NCBI GenBank assembly: GCA_002337925.1 | Contig: DDHB01000078.1 | Coordinates: 493-5,541 of the forward strand | Reading direction: 5' to 3' | DNA length: 5,049 nt | From: Sporomusaceae bacterium UBA1887 | GTDB lineage: Bacteria > Bacillota > Negativicutes > Sporomusales > DSM-15969 | Part shown: positions 1 to 4,768 of the stretch, piece by piece | How the letters are laid out: the number at the start of each line of letters is the position of its first letter | How positions within the stretch are numbered: position 1 is the first letter of the stretch | The notes under the pieces: model-generated | Seen by the model: only the letters and a program-made list of their open reading frames with translations | Database searches by the model: none | Told to the model about the DNA's origin: nothing | Program-made: the position numbers and the translations under genes

Positions 1-828
1 GGTTCGGCGCACTTCCCGGATTAACTCCCCAGCCACCAGTTCCACTTGGCTCTGCTTGTCCAATTGTTGAACAGGCAATTGCTCTTGGAGGAAGGAGTCT
101 GTCTGGCATTGTTTTACGTGCTCCGCATCCTGATAATCTAAGGATAAGTCATGCATAATCGCTTCCGTAAAGCGCCTGCCACCTATTCCGATAGTGCGTA
201 TTACCGCTGGACTGCCTTGCTGAAAAGCAGTGATTTGGCTTAGTTCACTGCCCAAATCAATAACAACTGAATTGGCCGCTCCCTCCAGCGTACGATAAGA
301 GGCCAGTGATTCTATTTCAACTGCAAGGGGTTTAAGTCCAATAGCTTTTATAGTTGAAATTATTGGATTGATGGTATTACGAAGTACGGCAACAAGCAGC
401 ACTTTCATTTCCAGATTTGATTTTGTTTTGCCGGCAATAGCAACATCATAATAATAGCTTCCAGCCTCATAAGGAACGTATTTTTCTACATTCCATTTCA
501 TAGCTTCCCGTAATTCCTTTTCAGCCATTGCCGGAAATAAAACTTCTCTGGCAAAAATTGACCGGCTGCCCAGTGACAGGACTACATTCCTGGCACTCGC
601 ACCACAGCTAGACAATAATTGACGCAGTAAGTCCTGAAATTCTTTACTGTCGGCAATACTGCCATCAGCGAGCAAACCAACGGGTATTGGAAGAAGCCCT
701 ATCGCCAGCAGTTGCTGCTGCTGACGCTGATTAGACACTTCTGCCAGCTTTACGCTTTCAGTACCAATATCAATTGCTATTACTCTTTCTTCATGTCCGG
801 TAAATAGTCGCTGAAACCTGGTAAACAT
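1..828 (-). CDS. pilM: Type IV pilus assembly protein PilM, N-terminal 276 residues (3' end outside window)
   Basis: PilM is the cytoplasmic actin-like ATP-binding protein of the T4P machine. In known systems it binds the N-terminal tail of PilN and links the PilN/PilO alignment complex to the cytoplasmic motor. Translating from the ATG at 828 gives an open frame with no stop to position 1, 276 residues; PilM is usually about 350, so roughly 70-80 residues lie beyond the left edge. Visible motifs are the actin-fold phosphate-1 loop IAIDIGTESVKLAEV (residues 17-31), the PilM-typical MKWNVEKYVPYE (110-121), AVEIESLA (169-176), the phosphate-2 loop VVIDLGSE (188-195) and IGIGGRRFTEAI (213-224). 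The start lies 5 bases after the comFB stop and has no clear Shine-Dalgarno sequence, so translation is probably coupled to comFB. pilN and pilO are expected next downstream. A short Gln-rich stretch (34-39) follows the first loop. Confidence 0.95.
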   Translation of the reverse strand, partial: MFTRFQRLFTGHEERVIAIDIGTESVKLAEVSNQRQQQQLLAIGLLPIPVGLLADGSIADSKEFQDLLRQLLSSCGASARNVVLSLGSRSIFAREVLFPAMAEKELREAMKWNVEKYVPYEAGSYYYDVAIAGKTKSNLEMKVLLVAVLRNTINPIISTIKAIGLKPLAVEIESLASYRTLEGAANSVVIDLGSELSQITAFQQGSPAVIRTIGIGGRRFTEAIMHDLSLDYQDAEHVKQCQTDSFLQEQLPVQQLDKQSQVELVAGELIREVRRT

Positions 829-833
829 ATTAA

Positions 834-1112
834 TTACTGGCTAGTCTCAGTATGATGAGGCTGGGTATTAACAATTTTTATAGCATTGGAAATGGCAGTG
901 AGAATATCGATAGTAAACTGTTGCTCCAGAGCCTTGATACGGGTATAGGTTTGGCCTTTCTCAGTAGCAACATAGCGAGGCGGAAGAAAATTGAGCGCTA
1001 ACGCTATGATATCGTAGCGGCATTTTTCACATTTGCAAATCCCACTATGTGCAGCTATGATCTCATCAACTTGCTGCCATACGAGACTTTCCATATAGTT
1101 CTTTACTTCCAT
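834..1112 (-). CDS. comFB: ComFB-family protein (late competence development protein), 92 aa
   Basis: This small cytoplasmic protein matches the ComFB family by its signature run: VKNYMESLV at residues 3-11, a CxCxxC cluster (C26, C28, C31), DIIALALN at 34-41, LPPRYV at 43-48, then a helical C-terminal half. ComFB of Bacillus subtilis is a zinc-containing dimer encoded in the comF operon. Cyanobacterial members have been reported as cyclic-di-GMP receptors that affect pili and competence. No fourth cysteine is present here, so any fourth zinc ligand would have to be another residue (H22, H86 and H87 are the histidines) or come from another chain. The start is set by a strong AGGAGG (1121-1126) 8 bases before the ATG. 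It lies 18 bases after the PilX-like gene and 5 bases before pilM, firmly inside the pilus operon. A role in controlling pilus activity is inference from this position. Confidence 0.9.
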   Translation of the reverse strand: MEVKNYMESLVWQQVDEIIAAHSGICKCEKCRYDIIALALNFLPPRYVATEKGQTYTRIKALEQQFTIDILTAISNAIKIVNTQPHHTETSQ

Positions 1113-1120
1113 AATGAAAT

Positions 1121-1126
1121 CCTCCT
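1121..1126 (-). promoter_or_regulatory. Strong Shine-Dalgarno site of comFB
   Basis: AGGAGG lies 8 bases before the comFB ATG. It is the best ribosome binding site in the window, which suggests ComFB is made in larger amounts than the low-copy tip pilins translated from the same message. The expression level is inference. Confidence 0.8.
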
Positions 1127-1130
1127 CATC

Positions 1131-2114
1131 TTATCTGTGATTTTTCCAGGCTACGACTTGGAATCCGTGGCTTACCATACCATTGACAATTACTCTTCCT
1201 TTAGCAATAATACGGCCATTTAGCACCGTACCGGCTGTCACTTGTGAATCATGACTGCCTAATGCAACAAGGGTAAGGCTGGTACTTTCATGCTGATTAA
1301 CAGTTACAGTGCCACTGGTCACAATGGTTATCGGACCTCTACATTTCGCTCCATTGTTGATGGTTACATTTCCTTTTGCATATATGATTACGGGCTCGCT
1401 TGTAACATTATCAATTGTTCCGCCTACAGAAAAATCTTTGTCCGTATAGTATTTTGCTGCACGTAATGTTACCGTTTCCAGATTGCTGATAATAGGGTTA
1501 ATCTGCGGCTTATTCATATAATCAATTATTCCGAACGAAGGCATTGGCTCTTGGCTGTGAGGGCTACTGCTGCCACTGATCGCGTGACTGCCGGCAATGC
1601 TGCCTGCTGCGGCAGCATTACCTGTGATTACTCCTTGACCTTCCACAACTATATCAGAGCCTGAGTAAACTGCGTTTTTGTAAATACCTCCAGTGCCGCT
1701 GCCGCCAATTGTCAGCAGCCCGACTGTTCGCGCCGCCTTGCTGACTGAAATGACACCAACGGATGTAATCGTCCGGCTGCCCTTATCCTGTGGAAAGTCA
1801 GGATTTGCAATGCTTATCTGGTAGTTCCCTGTAGTAGCACCGCTGTTTTTGGTTGAAGAAACAGCTTTATATTCACCTGTAGTTTGTATGTTAGTGATTA
1901 CTACGCTATTTTCCTTCTTTAGTTGGGTAATAGCCCATAAAGCACCGGCTTCAGCGAGATATTGTGCTGCTATTCCATCCCGATAACCGGCAGCAATGGC
2001 GCCTTCTGTCGAACTAAGTACAGCAGCAGCAGTACCAACTATCGCCAGCATGGTCATAACAATAAGCGCCGTAATCGCGGCGCTTCCCCGGCTCTGCCTT
2101 AAAGCAACAAACAA
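1131..2114 (-). CDS. PilX/GspK-like pilus tip protein with beta-solenoid-like C-terminal region, 327 aa
   Basis: Residues 1-34 have the PilX N-terminal pattern: a short basic leader (RQSRG, 6-10), then a hydrophobic segment (about 12-33). YLAEAGALWAI follows at about 52-62, the AEAG signature typical of PilX-type proteins. After the presumed Gly10 cleavage point the +1 residue is Ser and +5 is Thr, so the Glu5 of ordinary pilins is missing, as in GspK. Residues 137-187 are rich in Gly, Ala and Ser. Residues 240-323 show four successive 17-20-residue units, each with a hydrophobic strand then Gly/Asn turns (for example VIIYAKGNVTI), which suggests a beta-helix. The TTG start is chosen because GGAG lies 5 bases upstream, and the next in-frame ATG would remove the leader. 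It is fourth of four minor pilin-like genes, 15 bases after the PilW-like gene. A tip or adhesion role is inferred. Confidence 0.8.
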   Translation of the reverse strand: MFVALRQSRGSAAITALIVMTMLAIVGTAAAVLSSTEGAIAAGYRDGIAAQYLAEAGALWAITQLKKENSVVITNIQTTGEYKAVSSTKNSGATTGNYQISIANPDFPQDKGSRTITSVGVISVSKAARTVGLLTIGGSGTGGIYKNAVYSGSDIVVEGQGVITGNAAAAGSIAGSHAISGSSSPHSQEPMPSFGIIDYMNKPQINPIISNLETVTLRAAKYYTDKDFSVGGTIDNVTSEPVIIYAKGNVTINNGAKCRGPITIVTSGTVTVNQHESTSLTLVALGSHDSQVTAGTVLNGRIIAKGRVIVNGMVSHGFQVVAWKNHR

Positions 2115-2119
2115 TTTAT

Positions 2120-2128
2120 CTCCCCCTT
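2120..2128 (-). promoter_or_regulatory. Shine-Dalgarno site that fixes the TTG start of the PilX-like gene
   Basis: AAGGGGGAG is followed by ATAAA and then TTG at 2114-2112. The close match and 5-base spacing support TTG as the true start. Without it the protein would lose its basic leader and part of its membrane segment. Confidence 0.75.
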
Positions 2129-2129
2129 G

Positions 2130-2648
2130 CTACTTCAGATATTCTGAAATACCAACTACTGCTGTTTGCACTACAATTTTTTGTCCAGTAAAGGTATCAA
2201 CAGCTGTAAGATGAAGAAATACCGTCTGACCCTGCACCTCAAACAGTGCTTTTGATGCTCCATAATCACCATAAATTAATACATTTGCTGACTTCTGTAT
2301 ATTGACACCCGTTACGGGCTGAGGATTGTCATTACTCAGCAAATTATACAAAATATGGGTGTTCGTATTTAATCGATACCCGCTTTGACGCCCCTGCGAA
2401 TCAATAAAAGACAGCTCATTGTCATTTTTCTTCGTAATATTCCTGCTGAATTTCAGATCGCGTACCATACTGTCTATAGCCAAACGTGCGGTTTGCTGTA
2501 CTTCACTCTGGCTGCTGCTTCTGTGCCATGACACAATTGAGGCTGAAAATAAAGGTACAAGTGCAGTGAGAAGCAATCCGGTTACGGTTAACCAAATCAT
2601 CGCTTCAATCAAAGTAAAGCCTGCTTGCTTAGTGGCAATTCTAGACAT
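2130..2648 (-). CDS. PilW/GspJ-like minor prepilin, 172 aa
   Basis: This is a minor prepilin of the T4P tip/priming complex, inserted in the inner membrane and processed by PilD. The leader MSRIATKQAG (1-10) is followed by FTLIEA, with the pilin Glu5 at E15 and a hydrophobic helix to about residue 34. The segment VQQTARLAIDSMVRDLKFSR (50-69) is characteristic of the PilW/GspJ group. The rest is a predicted beta-rich globular domain without cysteines. The frame is open up to a TTG at 2672, but the ATG at 2648 is preferred: it follows an A/G-rich site (2652-2660) and gives a normal leader length. It begins 27 bases after the PilV-like stop. Type II secretion pseudopilin J is the alternative, but pilM downstream and the PilX-like partner favour a pilus. 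Confidence 0.87.
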   Translation of the reverse strand: MSRIATKQAGFTLIEAMIWLTVTGLLLTALVPLFSASIVSWHRSSSQSEVQQTARLAIDSMVRDLKFSRNITKKNDNELSFIDSQGRQSGYRLNTNTHILYNLLSNDNPQPVTGVNIQKSANVLIYGDYGASKALFEVQGQTVFLHLTAVDTFTGQKIVVQTAVVGISEYLK

Positions 2649-2651
2649 GTT

Positions 2652-2660
2652 CCCCCCTTT
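2652..2660 (-). promoter_or_regulatory. G-rich ribosome binding site of the PilW-like gene
   Basis: AAAGGGGGG is separated from the ATG at 2648 by only three bases (AAC). It lacks a true GGAGG core and the spacing is tight, so initiation may be moderate. It nevertheless supports ATG 2648 over the TTG at 2672. Confidence 0.5.
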
Positions 2661-2675
2661 ATTCACGACCAATAA

Positions 2676-3098
2676 TTAACGCTTCGAAAAAACTGCCGTC
2701 ATCTCTATATTGTCGTCTGAGTTCCTGCTCCAGGCTACAACCACTCTTATCTGAACTAAATCAGCACTGTCTTCCGGACATTTACTTGCCAGACTAGCCA
2801 GCGTATATGTCGTATTATTCAAAAGCACGGTATTATTTGCTTCAGATTGCCAGTCTGCGCCTAATTTTACTTCTCCGGTTTCAGGAATTGTTAACTGATT
2901 CCACGCAACTGCGGTGCTTCTGCTTTTCAGATATTCTAACTGCTTTTGCGCCAAGCTCGCAGCAACAGTGTATTTCCCTGCGCTGATATTGCTTTTTACC
3001 GACTGCATCAAGAGGCTTGCAGCGGCTGTTACTGCTATAGTTATGATCACAACGGCAATCAGTACTTCAATCAGCAAGAACCCTCTCTGCTTATTCAT
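2676..3098 (-). CDS. PilV/GspI-like minor prepilin, 140 aa
   Basis: This is a minor prepilin with a six-residue leader (MNKQRG), then FLLIEVLIAVVIITIAV, with the conserved Glu5 at E11. AASLAQKQLEYLKS (46-59) is the hallmark of the PilV/GspI family. The C-terminal part is a small beta-rich domain ending in hydrophobic strands (about VQIRVVVAWS, then IEMTAVFSKR) and has a single cysteine. The ATG at 3098 follows a weak site (AAGGCAGG, about 10 bases away) and lies 17 bases after the GspH-like stop. Its place between the H-like and J-like pilins matches the H-I-J-K order of type II secretion and the fimT/pilV/pilW/pilX order of T4P clusters, so it should be a core subunit of the tip complex. The exact ortholog name is uncertain. 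Confidence 0.87.
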   Translation of the reverse strand: MNKQRGFLLIEVLIAVVIITIAVTAAASLLMQSVKSNISAGKYTVAASLAQKQLEYLKSRSTAVAWNQLTIPETGEVKLGADWQSEANNTVLLNNTTYTLASLASKCPEDSADLVQIRVVVAWSRNSDDNIEMTAVFSKR

Positions 3099-3115
3099 CT
3101 AGTGCTAACCTGCCT

Positions 3116-3565
3116 TTACTCGATGCGTACCCTCCCCGTTTGAGCCTGAATAATAATCCGTTTGGTCCCCCTACCATCTACCCGGGCTAGCGCAATGGTC
3201 ATGTCTGTTCCTTGCTTTGGTATGCCATTATTAGTAAGACTAATGGTTGTCGCTGACCCGCTAACTCTTACTGTCCTAGGAAAGGTACGCTTTGGTTGAA
3301 TTACTTTGGTATTTAACGCTGTCACATACCCATAAGGACTGGTATTTATGAGATAAAATTCCGGGGTAGTTCCAGCACAATTAATGGAAAGCTGCTGTAC
3401 TAGCCGCAAGTCGGCAGCAAGTTCGCGGGCGGCTATATTTAAATCTTGCTCTGCTAGCCAATCACCCATCTTAGGGACAGCAAGAGCTGTAACAATAGCG
3501 ATAATAGCTACAACAATGATTAATTCAATCAACGTAAACCCTTGCTCTTTTACCGTCTGTTTCAT
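3116..3565 (-). CDS. GspH/FimT-like minor prepilin with C-terminal GRxR motif, 149 aa
   Basis: The leader MKQTVKEQG (1-9) is followed by FTLIELIIVVAIIAIV, with Glu5 at E14, a textbook class III signal. The region after the helix (AARELAADLRLVQQLSI) is typical of the GspH/FimT family, and the protein ends TGRVRIE. G144-R145-V146-R147 fits the GRxR motif described for DNA-binding FimT proteins, although many GspH-type proteins also end in a similar strand. The frame extends upstream to a TTG at 3586, but the ATG at 3565 is preferred: GGAG (3574-3577) lies 8 bases before it, it overlaps the pilD stop as TGATG, and it gives a normal leader. The one-base overlap implies translational coupling to pilD. 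There is one cysteine in the globular part. It is first of the four minor pilins, as GspH/FimT usually is. Confidence 0.88.
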   Translation of the reverse strand: MKQTVKEQGFTLIELIIVVAIIAIVTALAVPKMGDWLAEQDLNIAARELAADLRLVQQLSINCAGTTPEFYLINTSPYGYVTALNTKVIQPKRTFPRTVRVSGSATTISLTNNGIPKQGTDMTIALARVDGRGTKRIIIQAQTGRVRIE

Positions 3566-4305
3566 CAGAATTTCTCCAAATACCAAGTGATAAGCCTGTT
3601 ACCGTACAGCATAGCAATAAATGCCCCTACAGCAAGACAGGGGCCAAAAGGGATAACATCTTTACCGCTTTTCACTTTAAAAGCGATTAACAGCATACCG
3701 CTTATCCCTCCTACTATAAAGGCTAACAAAAGAACTAATACCGTATACGGTACCCCCAGCCAAAGGCCCAACACGGCAGCAAATTTTACATCGCCTAATC
3801 CCATACCACCATTGCTTACTATAACAATCGCTAGCAATATACCTCCGCCAACTGCACTTGCAAGAACCATCTCTCCAACCGGAATATCCTTCAGCCAAAG
3901 CTGTATAGCTGCACCAAATCCTGCTAGCCAAACAAGAATTTTATCTAAAATCAGTTGGTGATCATAGTCAATAACCGTAATCACAATTAAATATGATGAA
4001 AAAATGAGTGCACTTATCAGTTCAAACGAAAGTCCCAGTACTCTGTAACACCATAGAAAAATGCATCCACTCACTAACTCTATAAATAGATAACGAGTAG
4101 GCAGACGCCCATGACAATAGCGGCAACGCCCTTTTATCAAAAGATAGCTTAGTACAGGAACTAGATCCTTTACCGCCAGTTTAGTCTTACAAAGTAAGCA
4201 ATGTGATGCCGGAAAAACGATTGATTGCTCCCGGGGAATACGATAAGCACACATTACTAAAAAACTGCCAAAAATAGTACCGATTAAAAAAAATACTACC
4301 TCCAT
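3565..4305 (-). CDS. pilD: Prepilin leader peptidase / N-methyltransferase PilD, 246 aa
   Basis: PilD is the inner-membrane aspartic protease that removes the prepilin leader after glycine; the family typically also methylates the new N terminus. The N-terminal domain has GSFLVMCAYRIPRE (13-26) and two zinc-type cysteine pairs, C36/C39 and C61/C64, usual for the bifunctional enzyme. The catalytic aspartates are recognisable as D113 in VIDYDHQLI and D172 in GMGLGDVKF (the GxGD motif). About seven or eight hydrophobic segments fill the rest, and 246 residues is normal. Two usual residues differ: the Asn of GSFLN is V17, and the Pro of the IPD element after the first aspartate is L120. The ATG at 4305 has little Shine-Dalgarno match but is the only start giving the full first membrane segment. 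Its stop overlaps the next start. Its substrates are probably the five neighbouring pilin-like proteins. Confidence 0.96.
   Translation of the reverse strand: MEVVFFLIGTIFGSFLVMCAYRIPREQSIVFPASHCLLCKTKLAVKDLVPVLSYLLIKGRCRYCHGRLPTRYLFIELVSGCIFLWCYRVLGLSFELISALIFSSYLIVITVIDYDHQLILDKILVWLAGFGAAIQLWLKDIPVGEMVLASAVGGGILLAIVIVSNGGMGLGDVKFAAVLGLWLGVPYTVLVLLLAFIVGGISGMLLIAFKVKSGKDVIPFGPCLAVGAFIAMLYGNRLITWYLEKF
3574..3577 (-). promoter_or_regulatory. Shine-Dalgarno site deciding the start of the GspH/FimT-like gene
   Basis: GGAG sits inside the last codons of pilD, 8 bases before the ATG at 3565 and downstream of the competing TTG at 3586. It therefore supports the shorter form, with stop and start codons overlapping as TGATG. 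Confidence 0.75.
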
Positions 4306-4355
4306 ACCATCACAACTTTCACTGAATCAGTCTGCCGTTATTCCTTAGCTGCATA
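4306..4355 (-). other. Longest intergenic gap (pilin to pilD), no terminator seen
   Basis: These 50 bases separate the pilin stop from pilD. They contain a short palindrome, ACTGATTCAGT on the minus strand (4321-4331), whose arms leave only a one-base centre, so it cannot fold as a normal hairpin and has no adjacent T run. I see no convincing -35/-10 promoter. The gap is long for this operon, so mRNA processing here that would favour the pilin message is possible, but nothing in the sequence proves it. Confidence 0.5.
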
Positions 4356-4742
4356 TCACCAAGCAGTGTAACCCACACTTCCCGGGGAACGTCTTACTGT
4401 CGTACCGCCACTGTTATCGATGCTCGTCCCCGTTACCGTATAGCCGGTTTCAACCGTTGCATATACAAGAGCAGTCCCTGTCGAGTCTTTAGGCCACTCA
4501 GTTAGGTAATTCGAGAAAGCTGCAGTGTTCTCAGGATAATTACCCTTTGCCGCATAATATTGCATCACCACACTGTCAACAGTGCGCAAGTCTACCCGTA
4601 ATCGTGCATCCTTTGCAGCATTTGCCGATTGGCTAAACTTGGGAATAGCAACTGCCGATAAGATTCCAATAATAGCAATTACTACCATCAATTCAATTAG
4701 TGTAAAACCACTTTGCCCTTTCCTTCTCCACCTCAGATCCAT
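4356..4742 (-). CDS. pilA: Type IV pilin (probable major subunit, PilA/GspG-like), 128 aa
   Basis: The basic leader MDLRWRRKGQSG (1-12) is followed by FTLIELMVVIAIIGILSAVAIPKF, a canonical prepilin N terminus with Glu5 at E17 and the helix-kinking proline. The mature protein would be 116 residues with no cysteines, so there is no disulphide-bonded D-region. ARLRVDLRTVDSVVMQYYAAKGNYPE (about 46-71) matches the alpha1-C and loop pattern of GspG/PilE-type pilins, and the tail is rich in Thr, Ser and Gly, which suits an exposed beta-sheet. AGAGGAG (4752-4758) lies 9 bases before the ATG, a good ribosome binding site that fits an abundant product. It follows pilC by 26 bases and precedes pilD. The major-subunit role is inferred from its position next to pilC and pilD and its strong pilin signature; it could instead be one of several pilin paralogues. 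Confidence 0.88.
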   Translation of the reverse strand: MDLRWRRKGQSGFTLIELMVVIAIIGILSAVAIPKFSQSANAAKDARLRVDLRTVDSVVMQYYAAKGNYPENTAAFSNYLTEWPKDSTGTALVYATVETGYTVTGTSIDNSGGTTVRRSPGSVGYTAW

Positions 4743-4751
4743 TACTCTTTT

Positions 4752-4758
4752 CTCCTCT
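4752..4758 (-). promoter_or_regulatory. Shine-Dalgarno site of the pilin gene
   Basis: AGAGGAG lies 9 bases before the ATG at 4742, within the 26-base gap after pilC. It is one of the better ribosome binding sites in the window, in keeping with high expression of a fibre subunit. Confidence 0.7.
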
Positions 4759-4768
4759 CACTTTTATC

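Noticed and set aside
2649..2672. TTG at 2672 (or GTG at 2666) as start of the PilW-like gene
   Set aside because: The G-rich ribosome site lies downstream of these codons, and the ATG at 2648 gives a normal ten-residue leader.
1996..2679. Plus-strand open frames at 1996-2214 and 2419-2679
   Set aside because: Both are antisense to well-supported minor pilin genes, with no ribosome binding site or family signature.
3566..3586. TTG at 3586 as start of the GspH/FimT-like gene
   Set aside because: It would give a longer, less typical leader and sits upstream of the GGAG site; ATG at 3565 has correct spacing and a TGATG overlap with pilD.
3739..3752. 14-base perfect palindrome TACCGTATACGGTA inside pilD
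   Set aside because: It has no loop, encodes ordinary membrane-helix residues, and one such palindrome in about 5 kb is unremarkable by chance.
3677..3931. 84-codon minus-strand frame inside pilD
   Set aside because: It is an alternate frame of the catalytic region of pilD, whose real frame carries the GxGD motif.
3542..3961. 139-codon plus-strand open frame
   Set aside because: It lies opposite pilD and the GspH-like start, lacks a recognisable domain, and its Pro/Thr/Ile-rich composition is that of an antisense shadow of membrane-protein codons.
4321..4331. ACTGAATCAGT as a terminator or operator between the pilin gene and pilD
   Set aside because: The one-base centre prevents hairpin formation, there is no following T run, and a single short palindrome is too weak to call an operator.
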